A stretch of DNA of 64,000 nucleotides from Halpernia frigidisoli. GTDB taxonomy: Bacteria; Bacteroidota; Bacteroidia; Flavobacteriales; Weeksellaceae. The notes beneath the pieces are model-generated. The model was given only the letters and a program-made list of their open reading frames with translations. It did no database searches and was not told the DNA's origin. A program made the translations under genes and the position numbers. How positions within the stretch are numbered: position 1 is the stretch's first letter; the number at the start of each line of letters is the position of its first letter. Of this stretch, positions 37,194-45,799 are shown one piece after another. Location of the stretch: NCBI RefSeq assembly GCF_900113805.1, contig NZ_FOQT01000003.1, positions 186,001 through 250,000 on the forward strand. The letters run 5' to 3'.

Positions 37194-37904
37194 ATGATAA
37201 AAATTCCAACTATTCACGGGTTTATTGACAGACGTATTCTAATAAATTATACGGCAGATCCGGAAGTTGTGAAAAAAATTATCCCACATCCGTTCCGACC
37301 AAAACTTTATAAAAACAAAGCAATAGTTGGGATTTGTTTAATTAGACTTAAAAATATAAAGCCGAAAGGTTTACCGGATTTTCTTGGCATAAATTCTGAA
37401 AATGCAGCGCATAGAATCGCTGTAGAATGGGATGAAAATGGCAAAACAAAATCTGGCATTTACATTCCCCGCAGAGATACTTCTTTAAAACTGAATACTT
37501 TAGCTGGCGGTCGAATTTTCCCGGGAAAACATCACTTCGCAAATTTTAATGTTTTACAAAAAGACAATTCTTACCATGTTGCTTTCAAGAGCAGCGATGA
37601 AACCGAAATCTCAGTCGATGCGCAGGAAACTAATTTGTTTCCAAATGATTCAATTTTTAACAATTTAGAAAATGCTTCAAAATTCTTCGAAGAAGGAGAT
37701 CTTGGATTTTCGCCAAATAAGGAAAAGTTAGAAGGCTTAAGACTTAAAGTATATAATTGGAAAGCAACTTCTCTAAAGGTTTCAAACGTGAAATCGAGTT
37801 TTTTCTATAATGAAGAGATTTTCCCAAAAGGTTCTGTCAATTTTGATCATGCTTTACTGATGAAAAACATTGAGCATGAGTGGAAACTTGAACCCAGCAA
37901 ATAA
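37194..37904 (+). CDS. DUF2071 domain-containing protein
   Basis: 236 residues related to YqjF/DUF2071, a group with an acetoacetate-decarboxylase-like fold. Seen: IDRRILINYTADPEVVKKII, AIVGICLIRLKNIKPKGLPD, VYNWKATSLKVSNVKSSFF. Enzymatic activity is not established for the family. Single gene between REP copy 2 and paaZ. Confidence 0.78.
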   Translation: MIKIPTIHGFIDRRILINYTADPEVVKKIIPHPFRPKLYKNKAIVGICLIRLKNIKPKGLPDFLGINSENAAHRIAVEWDENGKTKSGIYIPRRDTSLKLNTLAGGRIFPGKHHFANFNVLQKDNSYHVAFKSSDETEISVDAQETNLFPNDSIFNNLENASKFFEEGDLGFSPNKEKLEGLRLKVYNWKATSLKVSNVKSSFFYNEEIFPKGSVNFDHALLMKNIEHEWKLEPSK

Positions 37905-38016
37905 AGGTCTTTAAATTACTTAAATTCTTTATTTTTTCAAAAAACTTAAATTTTTGTATCTTAACCACACGAAAAATCACAGAATATTTCTATAATAAAT
38001 GAGGTTAAATTAAGAT

Positions 38017-40509
38017 ATGAAACTAAAAAACTACATCCACGGCGAGTGGATCGAAGGCAATTCTGAAGGAACAAAATTATACAATTCCGTCAGCGGCGAG
38101 CAAGTTGCAATTGCTGACACTTCAGGTTTAAATTTAGCCGACGCTTTAAATTACGGTCGCGATTTAGGTTATAAAAATTTGTCTTCAATGACATTTTATG
38201 ACCGCGGACAAATGCTAAAAAATCTTGCGCTTTATTTATTGGAACGTAAGAAAAAATACTACGACATTTCCTACAAAACTGGCGCAACCCACGCAGATTC
38301 TTGGGTGGACATTGAAGGTGGTTTTGGAACTTTTTTCACTTATTCAGGTTTAGCAAAAAAAATGTTGCCAAATACACCATTTTGGGTTGATGGCGATACA
38401 CAGAAATTATCTGCAAACGGAACTTTGCTTGGAACTCATATTTTAACGCCAAGCGAAGGGATTTCGGTTCAAATTAACGCTTATAATTTCCCGGTTTGGG
38501 GAATGCTTGAAAAACTGTCAACCTCCCTTTTAGCCGGTGTTCCAAGTTTGGTAAAACCAGCAACACCGACAAGTTACCTCTCGCACGCCGTTTTTGAAGA
38601 TATGATCGAAAGTGGCATTTTACCGGAAGGCGCAATCCAACTAATTTGCGGAAGCGCCGGAAATTTATTGGAAAATATGCAAGACGGCGATTCTGTTTTA
38701 TTCACAGGTTCTGCTTCTACGGGGAAAAAATTAAAATCCATGCCGTCCATTTCTAAAAATGCAGTGCGATTTAATATGGAAGCAGATTCTCTCAATTGTT
38801 CAATTTTAGGATTAGATGCAAAACCGGGAACACCGGAATTTGACCTATTCATAAAAGAAGTTCGCAACGAAATGACGACAAAAGCCGGACAAAAATGTAC
38901 GGCAATCCGAAGAATAATCGTTCCGGAAAATTTAATCGGTGACGTTAAAAATTCTTTAACTAAATCTTTAGATCAAGTCAAAATTGGAAATCCTTTAAGC
39001 CGTGAAACAAGAATGGGCGCACTGGCGGGAAAGGACCAATACAAAGAAGTTTTAGAAAAAATAGAATTATTAAAAACTGAAACAGAATTAATTTACGACG
39101 GCAAACAAGATTTAATAGACGCTGATTATGAAAACGGCGCTTTTATGTCGCCAAAATTATTCTTAAATGACTCGCCTTTTACCAAAAACATTTCACATAA
39201 TGTAGAAGCATTCGGTCCGGTTTCTACTTTAATGCCTTACAAAGATGCAGATGAAGCCGCTGCTTTAGCAAAACGCGGAAAAGGAAGTTTGGTTGGTTCA
39301 ATAATTTCTCACGACAACGATTTTATCGCAAAAACTGCCTGGAAAATGGGAACAACGCACGGAAGAATTTATGTTTTAAACCGTGATAATGCAAAAGAAA
39401 GTACAGGTCACGGTTCACCATTACCAACAATGATGCACGGCGGACCCGGAAGAGCAGGCGGCGGTGAAGAAATGGGCGGATTAAATGGACTTCACTTTTT
39501 CTTACAAAAAACGGCGATTCAGGGATCGCCGGATGTTTTGACTGCAATTACAAAAATCTACCAAACTGGTGCTGAGAAAAAATATGCAGATCTTCATCCT
39601 TTTCAAAAATTCTTTGAAGATGTTGAGATTGGTGATGCTTTAGAAACTGCCGGAAGAACCGTGACAGAAGCAGACATTGTCAATTTTGGAAATGTTTCCT
39701 GGGATCATTTTTACGCGCACACCGATGCGACAAGTTTAACGGGAACTATTTTTGACAAAACCGTGGCGCACGGTTACTTTATACTTTCCGCGGCTGCAGG
39801 TTTATTTGTTTCCGGGAAAAAAGGACCTGTCATTGCAAATTATGGTTTGGAAAACTGTAGTTTTTTCAAACCGGTTTATGCCGGCGACACAATCACGGTT
39901 TATTTAACTGCAAAAGAAAAAGTGAATAAAGGCGTTAAAGGCAGAAATATTCCTTCCGGTGTTGTAAAATGGTTAGTGGAAGTTATTAATCAAAGAGATG
40001 AAGTAGTTTGTGTGGCGACAATTTTAACTTTAGTAGCGAAAAAATCTGTTTTTATTCCATTGAAAATTGTTGATGTTAAAAATGCTTTAGATAAATTAAC
40101 TGAATCAACAGAAAAATCATTTGGTGAAATGACGCCACAATTAATGGTGGAACATTTAGAAGACGTGACTAAAAATGGTTTTGGGAATTTGAAAGCTGAA
40201 GATTTTAAAGAAATCCCAGCGGAAAAATTAGAATTGTTGCAAGATTGGTTATATTCAAACGACAAGATAAAACCTGGCGCCAAATACCCGCTTTTGAAAG
40301 AAGGTGAAACAATGCAGCCAAAGTATAAAAATTTAGAGGAAGCCAAAGAAAACTTACTTTCAACATTAAAAGAATATTTGGTTTTTTACAAAGAAAATCC
40401 TAAAATTGAAGTTTATCATCCAAGATTTGGACTTTTAAATAAGGAAATGCAGGAACTTTTTCAACGGAAACACTTTATGCATCATTTTGAGCAATTTGGA
40501 TTGATATAA
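38017..40509 (+). CDS. paaZ: Bifunctional PaaZ (aldehyde dehydrogenase / oxepin-CoA hydrolase) with an extra C-terminal domain
   Basis: Opens the oxepin-CoA ring and oxidises the resulting semialdehyde in aerobic phenylacetate breakdown. Residues 1-520 form the aldehyde dehydrogenase with catalytic Cys294 in GQKCTAIRR. Residues 535-680 form the MaoC-type hydratase with SWDHFYAHTD (Asp563, His568). The family normally ends here (about 680 residues). About 150 further residues follow, containing EMTPQLMVEHLEDV and ending HPRFGLLNKEMQELFQRKHF and MHHFEQFG, which resembles a DUF1569/DinB-like helical bundle with conserved histidines. The other paa genes are not in the window; an enoyl-CoA hydratase gene follows after a repeat-flanked cassette. 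Confidence 0.92.
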   Translation: MKLKNYIHGEWIEGNSEGTKLYNSVSGEQVAIADTSGLNLADALNYGRDLGYKNLSSMTFYDRGQMLKNLALYLLERKKKYYDISYKTGATHADSWVDIEGGFGTFFTYSGLAKKMLPNTPFWVDGDTQKLSANGTLLGTHILTPSEGISVQINAYNFPVWGMLEKLSTSLLAGVPSLVKPATPTSYLSHAVFEDMIESGILPEGAIQLICGSAGNLLENMQDGDSVLFTGSASTGKKLKSMPSISKNAVRFNMEADSLNCSILGLDAKPGTPEFDLFIKEVRNEMTTKAGQKCTAIRRIIVPENLIGDVKNSLTKSLDQVKIGNPLSRETRMGALAGKDQYKEVLEKIELLKTETELIYDGKQDLIDADYENGAFMSPKLFLNDSPFTKNISHNVEAFGPVSTLMPYKDADEAAALAKRGKGSLVGSIISHDNDFIAKTAWKMGTTHGRIYVLNRDNAKESTGHGSPLPTMMHGGPGRAGGGEEMGGLNGLHFFLQKTAIQGSPDVLTAITKIYQTGAEKKYADLHPFQKFFEDVEIGDALETAGRTVTEADIVNFGNVSWDHFYAHTDATSLTGTIFDKTVAHGYFILSAAAGLFVSGKKGPVIANYGLENCSFFKPVYAGDTITVYLTAKEKVNKGVKGRNIPSGVVKWLVEVINQRDEVVCVATILTLVAKKSVFIPLKIVDVKNALDKLTESTEKSFGEMTPQLMVEHLEDVTKNGFGNLKAEDFKEIPAEKLELLQDWLYSNDKIKPGAKYPLLKEGETMQPKYKNLEEAKENLLSTLKEYLVFYKENPKIEVYHPRFGLLNKEMQELFQRKHFMHHFEQFGLI

Positions 40510-40512
40510 TTT

Positions 40513-40546
40513 GCGCACAGATTTTCACAGATGTGCACAGATTCAT
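40513..40546. repeat. Left arm of the GxxExxY cassette
   Basis: CGCACAGATTTTCACAGAT and then GTGCACAGATTCAT, built from CACAGATT units, starting 3 bp after the paaZ stop codon. It matches the right-hand array at 40956-41026 in both inverted and direct orientation. Confidence 0.85.
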
Positions 40547-40576
40547 TCGTTTTAAATATTGAAAAATCTTAAGATT

Positions 40577-40957
40577 ATGACTGAAAACGAAATCACTTAC
40601 TCAATTAGAAAATCAATTTTTGAAGTTTACAATACACTTTGCTCAGGATTACTAGAAAGCGTTTACGAAAAAGCGATGGTGATTGAACTTGAAAACCGAG
40701 GCTTAGTTGTAAATGTACAACTACCGATTTCAGTAAACTATAAAGGCGTAGATTTAGGTTTAGGATTTCGTACTGTTATTATAGTAGAAGAAAAAATTAT
40801 AATTGAAATAAAATCTGTTGTAGATTTGGCGCCAATTCATCACAAGCAATTGCTAAATTACTTAAAGTTAACAAATTTACATTTGGGTATTTTGGTAAAT
40901 TTTAATACTAACGATATTACTGGAAGTATCGTGAGAATTATCAATGGATATAAATAA
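40577..40957 (+). CDS. GxxExxY protein (PD-(D/E)XK-like)
   Basis: 126 residues from ATG 40577 (an in-frame TTG at 40559 would add 6). The name-giving motif is GLLESVYEKAM (G-x-x-E-x-x-Y). The segment VEEKIIIEIKSVVDLAPIHH then KQLLNYLK fits the E-x-K core and helix of the PD-(D/E)XK nuclease superfamily to which the family is assigned. Nuclease activity is not shown for this family. The gene is bounded on both sides by CACAGATT-type repeats and separates paaZ from an enoyl-CoA hydratase gene, consistent with insertion as a cassette. Confidence 0.9.
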   Translation: MTENEITYSIRKSIFEVYNTLCSGLLESVYEKAMVIELENRGLVVNVQLPISVNYKGVDLGLGFRTVIIVEEKIIIEIKSVVDLAPIHHKQLLNYLKLTNLHLGILVNFNTNDITGSIVRIINGYK

Positions 40958-41026
40958 TCTGTGAAAATCCGTGAAAATCTGTGCGTAAATATCCTCACAG
41001 ATTTTCACAGATGCACACAGATTTAA
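40956..41026. repeat. Right palindromic array of the GxxExxY cassette
   Basis: First part (40956-40985), AATCTGTGAAAATCCGTGAA to CTGTGCG, is the inverse of the left arm with one mismatch in 19. Second part (40993-41026), TCACAGATTTTCACAGATGC then ACACAGATTTAAT, is a near-identical direct copy of the left arm. The two parts form a long palindrome. It begins at the stop codon of the GxxExxY gene. Confidence 0.85.
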
Positions 41027-41066
41027 TTTGGAGAAAAAATCATTAAGAACCTACTAATAAGAAAAT

Positions 41067-41834
41067 ATGACAGACGAATTTGTAATATCAGAAATAGAAA
41101 ATAATATTTCAACCATCACTTTTGGAACGCCGAAAAGCAATGCTTTACCGGGAAAAATTTTAGAATTATTAGCAAAAACAATTTTAGAAGAAGGTTCCAA
41201 AAAAAAAGTTAAAGCCATTTTATTAAAATCCGCGGGCGAAAAATCCTTTTGTGGCGGTGCAAGTTTCGATGAATTATTAGAAATAGAAGACCTTGAAACT
41301 TCAAAAAAATTCTTTGGCGGTTTTGCAAAAGTTTTGAACGCTATGCGTACTTGTGGTAAAATTGTCATTGTAAGAGTTCAGGGAAAAACTACCGGCGGTG
41401 GTGTTGGAATTGCTTGCGCAGCAGATTATTGTTTTGCAACAAAAAATTCTGCCTTGGCTTTAACGGAACTTAATTTAGGAATCGGGCCTTTCGTTATCGG
41501 ACCTTTTGTGGAAAGAAAAATCGGGATTTCTGCTTTTTCTGCAATGGCAATTGATGCTGATTTTAGAAGTGCGGAATGGTGTGAAAATAATAACATTTAT
41601 AATTCTGTGTCTGAAGATATAAAAGAAATGGATTTAAAAATTGAAGAATTTTTAGCAAAATTAAGCGGAAGAACTTCGGAAGCATTGGCTTTAATAAAGA
41701 AAGTAAGTTGGGAAAATTCTGCAAATTTTGAAAAATTAATGCCGGAAAGAATTGAAATGAGTGCAAGATTAATTTTGGAAGATTCCGCCAAAGAAAATAT
41801 TGCAAAAATCAAGGAAAGACTAAAAGCAAAATAA
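41067..41834 (+). CDS. Enoyl-CoA hydratase/isomerase family protein
   Basis: Crotonase-fold protein of 255 residues. The oxyanion-hole regions are KSFCGGASFDELLEI and VQGKTTGGGVGIACAADYCF; ALTELNLGIGPFVIGP follows, which carries the usual second catalytic acidic residue (E in TELNLGI). Position after paaZ suggests a role in phenylacetate or related acyl-CoA breakdown, but substrate is not readable from the sequence. Confidence 0.88.
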   Translation: MTDEFVISEIENNISTITFGTPKSNALPGKILELLAKTILEEGSKKKVKAILLKSAGEKSFCGGASFDELLEIEDLETSKKFFGGFAKVLNAMRTCGKIVIVRVQGKTTGGGVGIACAADYCFATKNSALALTELNLGIGPFVIGPFVERKIGISAFSAMAIDADFRSAEWCENNNIYNSVSEDIKEMDLKIEEFLAKLSGRTSEALALIKKVSWENSANFEKLMPERIEMSARLILEDSAKENIAKIKERLKAK

Positions 41835-41885
41835 TTTAAAAAAATCTTGGTTCAAAATTTGTTGAAAGTCAAAAAAATATTTAAC

Positions 41886-42419
41886 ATGAAAAAACTAATT
41901 TTATTAATTCCATTTCTTTTAGTTGCCTGTAAAAAAGAAGTCACAGATCAGGTGAAAGCAAATAATTCTGACACTATTTTAGCGGTTGATCAAACTTCTA
42001 CACCTTTGCCAAAAGACTCAATGACAAATCAGGATTCATTAATTGCAAATTCTAAAGTAGTAGAAAAAGTTTTAGATGAGGGCGTTAACAGAGATGTGGA
42101 CAAAAATGAAATTGTGAGAACTGCGGACGGAAGCATGTTGCCTTTCACGATTGGGGATCAATTCACGACAGACAGTCAAAAATTTATTTTAAAGCTTAAA
42201 AATGTTTCAAAATCTAAGTTGAAAATAACCGTTGATTCTGAAAAGCCTATGAATATACGAATTAATCAAATAAAAAAACCAGACGGGAGCCTTGACGGAC
42301 CTTATGGAAAATCCCTCGATCTACAAACACCACAAAAAGGTGATTATTGGATTATGCTTGGTAAAAGTCTAATGGCAGACGGTACGGGCAAGGGTCATTT
42401 CAGTATTAAAGTAGAGTAA
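41886..42419 (+). CDS. Hypothetical lipoprotein
   Basis: 177 residues from ATG 41886 (MKKLILLIPFLLVACKKEVT), with lipobox LVAC. An upstream in-frame start would place 13 extra residues before the signal and is rejected. A Ser/Thr/Asp-rich linker (about 20-70) leads to a C-terminal beta-rich domain with MLPFTIGDQFTTDSQKFILK and GKGHFSIKVE, resembling periplasmic inhibitor or binding domains only in general character. Function unknown. Confidence 0.8.
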   Translation: MKKLILLIPFLLVACKKEVTDQVKANNSDTILAVDQTSTPLPKDSMTNQDSLIANSKVVEKVLDEGVNRDVDKNEIVRTADGSMLPFTIGDQFTTDSQKFILKLKNVSKSKLKITVDSEKPMNIRINQIKKPDGSLDGPYGKSLDLQTPQKGDYWIMLGKSLMADGTGKGHFSIKVE

Positions 42420-42477
42420 TTTTATTTGGTACAATTTGTGAGTCTTCTTTTTAAATAACATTTATTAAAAAAGCAAA

Positions 42478-42990
42478 ATGAAAAATTTAATTTTAACAGG
42501 CATCATTGCCTCAGCGACTTTAGTAAGTTGTAGTACAGTTCAGTCACTCGTTCAAAACACTTTTCCGTACAATGCAACGGTTTTGGTTTCAACGGGCATT
42601 CCTGCAAATCAGGAAGTTTCTTCTTCAACAACGGCTTCAAATGTGCAAAGCTGGTTTGGTGGAAACAACAATGCACAGATTAAAGATGTGAGAATTTCTG
42701 AGGCGAAAGTTACCTTGATTTCACCTTCGAACGGCTCTTTGGCAGATTTTAAATCTTTTAAAGTTTATGTATCCTCTGATGGAACTGCTGAAAAACTGGT
42801 TGCTTCACGTTCTGATTTTAGCAATTCCGGCAACTCTTTAAATTTAGACATCGGCGATTCTGGCTATTTAGACAATGTTGTAAAAAGCAATAATTTAAAA
42901 GTGAGAACGGTTTATGTGTTAAAAAATGCAACAAGTTCTGATATGAATTTACGTGTTTCTCTCAACTTTAACAGCGTTCCTGCCAATTAA
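42478..42990 (+). CDS. Hypothetical lipoprotein
   Basis: 170 residues, lipoprotein signal MKNLILTGIIASATLVSCST (lipobox LVSC). The mature protein is rich in Ser, Thr, Asn and Val with a beta-sandwich-like pattern (DVRISEAKVTLISPSNGSLA, VYVSSDGTAEKLVASRSDF, NLRVSLNFNSVP). No family recognised with confidence. Followed by a terminator, possibly in one transcript with the preceding lipoprotein gene (58 bp apart). Confidence 0.75.
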   Translation: MKNLILTGIIASATLVSCSTVQSLVQNTFPYNATVLVSTGIPANQEVSSSTTASNVQSWFGGNNNAQIKDVRISEAKVTLISPSNGSLADFKSFKVYVSSDGTAEKLVASRSDFSNSGNSLNLDIGDSGYLDNVVKSNNLKVRTVYVLKNATSSDMNLRVSLNFNSVPAN

Positions 42991-43008
42991 TTTTTTAAAA
43001 ATTAAGTG

Positions 43009-43043
43009 AAAAAACCGTAGAATTTTTATTCCACGGTTTTTTT
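43009..43043 (+). terminator. Terminator after the lipoprotein pair
   Basis: AAAAAACCGT (43009-43018) pairs with ACGGTTTTTT (43033-43042), followed by T. Confidence 0.85.
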
Positions 43044-43096
43044 ATCTTTAAGAGTAAAAACACAAATGAAATTTAAATTTATATTAGAACTTTATC

Positions 43097-45733
43097 ATGA
43101 ATAAGAAATATTTCCGCATTTTTACCATCATTTTTGGAAGTATTTTGCTTCTTTTATTAATTGTGAATTTTAGTATAAATTTTTGGCTTAAAAATAATCT
43201 TCCGGATTATTTAAAGAAAAATACAAATTATCAGATCAGTTATCAAAAACTTGATGTAGAATTGCTTTCAGGAAATATCCTCGCGCAAGGAATAACTGTT
43301 AATAACAAAAATCCTAATCAAAACAAAATTTTAGGACTTCAGGGAACAATTGATTCGATTACGATCAGTCGTCTAGGCATTTACGATGCAATTTTTAACA
43401 AAAGAATTAGTACTAAAAGTATAGTTTTAGCTAAACCAGTTTTAAATATCCAACTTCCCGAGAAGACAAATAAGAGTAAAAAAGAGCAAAATCCCATTGA
43501 ATTAAAAAATCTAGAAATTAGAAATGGAAAAATTCAGGTTTTCAAAGCCAATAAAAGAAAAATCGCCGGTTCAAATGATCTTAACCTTAAAATTACCGAT
43601 TTAGAATTATCTTCCGAAACTCAGGATAACGGCTTGCCTGTTGGGTTTGACTCTTATTCTATTGAAGCTAATAAAGTATATTTTCGTCCGGACAATGTGT
43701 ATTTATTTTTAGCGGATCAAATCAAAACCAAAGATGGTGTTTTAAATATTCGAAAATTTTCCTTTTTACCGCTTTTAAGTTATTCGCAATTCACCCATTA
43801 TTATCCAACTAAAAGTAATTTATTTAATCTTAAATCTTCTGAAGCAGTTGTTGAAGGTTTTAATTTTAAAAATAAAAAAATAGATTTAAAAAGTTTTCGT
43901 TTGGAACAGCCAAATGTAAAAATTTATACAACTGGCGTTAAACCGAAAGCAAAAGATAAAAAGGATTTTACGCTGGATGTTAATTTAGGAAACCTGATTT
44001 TAAATAATGCCACTGTTGACGTTGAAAAACCAAATCAAACGCCACTTTTTACTGGCGGAAATCTAAATTTAAATATTTCAAAAATTGTAATGAATGGTGA
44101 AACTACAAAAGAAAGTTTACCTTTTCAATACGAAGCTTTTGCGCTTAATGGAAAAAATATCAACTATTTTACGGAAAACGATCATTTGTCGGTTTTAAAT
44201 TTAAAAGTTGATCCAAAAAATATTGTTTTAAATCAAATTGCATTAAAATCTGAAAATCAGTCTTCTGATAAAAATTATTTTGACGTCAACACAAAGTCAG
44301 TTTCAATAAAGTTGAAAGAATGGAAAATGGTTGATTCTAAATTAAAAATGGAAATTGACGATGTTTTAGTGGATGAAATTAAAGGAAAAATCGCAACATC
44401 AAAAGTTAAAACTGAAAAGAAAAATAAACCTTCTTTCTTAGATTTTCCACTAAAAATTCATAAAATAAATTTAAAGAACTCAGATTTAAATGTTGAAAGC
44501 AAGGGAAAACCAATGGCTTTGAATGGATTAAATTTAAATATTAATGAATTGGAATTAAATCAAAACGAAGCAAAACAGCTTCTGATGAAAAGTGCCAATT
44601 ATAATTTCACCGCAAACAGTTTAATTTATAATCCAAGCCAATTCTATAAGATTTCGGCAAATGCCATAAAAGTGACTGAAAAAGGCGGAAATATTTCTAA
44701 TTTTGCGATGATTCCATTGGTTTCTAGAGCACAGTTTATTAAAATGATCCCGACGGAAAAAGATCTTTACAATTTAAAAGCAGCATCCATTTCTTTTGCT
44801 GGAAATTATGATCTTTTAAATCAGGATAAAATTATCAATCTTTCAAATGTGACGCTCAATAATATGAACGCGAATATTTTTAGAAGTAAAATTCCGAAAG
44901 ATGATTTAACGGTAAAACCGCTTTATTCAAAGATGCTGCGTTCCATTAAATTTCCGCTTTTCATTAATAATTTAGATATAAAAAATTCTATTTTGGTTTA
45001 TGAAGAAGATATTGCGACGAGTGACGGACCTGGAAAACTGGAATTTGATAATTTTAATTTGAATGTAAAAAATATTAATTCCGGGAAAATGAAAGGGAAA
45101 CCAACACAGGTTGCTATTACCATAAACAGTGGTTTTATGAATGGTTCACCGCTTCATTTAAACTGGGGCTTTAATGTTTTAGATCAAAATGACAGGTTTA
45201 CCATTTCCGGAAATGTGGGTAATATGCCTGCGCCAAGGCTTAATCCTTTTATTGAACCTTATTTGCACGTCACGGCGACGGGCGTTATCAAAAAACTGAA
45301 TTTCAGTTTCACCGGAAATCCTGTGGAAATAAATGGGACAATGAAAATGGATCATGATAATTTGAAAATCGCGATCAGAGATAAAGATTCAGGCAAAAAG
45401 AAGAAATTACTTTCCGGGATCGCCAATTTATTTATTAAAACAGATGCAGAAAAATATCCAGAATCCGTGAGTATTGAGCATGTAAAAAGAGATAATACCA
45501 AATCCTTTTTTAATCTTCTTTGGAAAGGAATGGAAAATGGTTTAGCCAAACATTTGATCGGCATCAACTTTAAAGAAAGTGTCGATAACGTTAAAAGTAC
45601 AGTCAAAGATGCCAAAGAAACAGTTAAAGACGTTGGCAAAGCCGTGGAAAACGTAACCGACAAATTAAAAGCTGATGATAAAAAAGCTGAACCTGAAAAA
45701 AAGAAAGGTTTTTTTAATCGGATCTTTAAATAA
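43097..45733 (+). CDS. AsmA/DUF748-like large envelope protein
   Basis: 878 residues with an N-terminal membrane anchor (about 8-31) and a very long repetitive beta-strand region. Typical AsmA-like pieces are NYQISYQKLDVELLSGNILA near the start and LHLNWGFNVLDQNDRFTISG near the end. Two halves look alike (SFLPLLSYSQFTHYYPTKSN near 225 versus AMIPLVSRAQFIKMIPTEKD near 540), suggesting internal duplication. The last 50 residues are Lys/Asp/Val-rich with repeated VKDAKETVKDVGKAVENVTD spacing. AsmA relatives are thought to shuttle lipids between membranes; that role is inferred here. Confidence 0.72.
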   Translation: MNKKYFRIFTIIFGSILLLLLIVNFSINFWLKNNLPDYLKKNTNYQISYQKLDVELLSGNILAQGITVNNKNPNQNKILGLQGTIDSITISRLGIYDAIFNKRISTKSIVLAKPVLNIQLPEKTNKSKKEQNPIELKNLEIRNGKIQVFKANKRKIAGSNDLNLKITDLELSSETQDNGLPVGFDSYSIEANKVYFRPDNVYLFLADQIKTKDGVLNIRKFSFLPLLSYSQFTHYYPTKSNLFNLKSSEAVVEGFNFKNKKIDLKSFRLEQPNVKIYTTGVKPKAKDKKDFTLDVNLGNLILNNATVDVEKPNQTPLFTGGNLNLNISKIVMNGETTKESLPFQYEAFALNGKNINYFTENDHLSVLNLKVDPKNIVLNQIALKSENQSSDKNYFDVNTKSVSIKLKEWKMVDSKLKMEIDDVLVDEIKGKIATSKVKTEKKNKPSFLDFPLKIHKINLKNSDLNVESKGKPMALNGLNLNINELELNQNEAKQLLMKSANYNFTANSLIYNPSQFYKISANAIKVTEKGGNISNFAMIPLVSRAQFIKMIPTEKDLYNLKAASISFAGNYDLLNQDKIINLSNVTLNNMNANIFRSKIPKDDLTVKPLYSKMLRSIKFPLFINNLDIKNSILVYEEDIATSDGPGKLEFDNFNLNVKNINSGKMKGKPTQVAITINSGFMNGSPLHLNWGFNVLDQNDRFTISGNVGNMPAPRLNPFIEPYLHVTATGVIKKLNFSFTGNPVEINGTMKMDHDNLKIAIRDKDSGKKKKLLSGIANLFIKTDAEKYPESVSIEHVKRDNTKSFFNLLWKGMENGLAKHLIGINFKESVDNVKSTVKDAKETVKDVGKAVENVTDKLKADDKKAEPEKKKGFFNRIFK

Positions 45734-45747
45734 AATTGAAAAATAAA

Positions 45748-45775
45748 AAAAGCCACATTTCTGTGGCTTTTCTTT
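45748..45775. terminator. Bidirectional terminator between the AsmA-like and S46 peptidase genes
   Basis: AGCCACA (45751-45757) pairs with TGTGGCT (45762-45768), with A run before and T run after; serves both convergent genes. Confidence 0.85.
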
Positions 45776-45799
45776 TATCAAATATTTAAACTGTAATCT

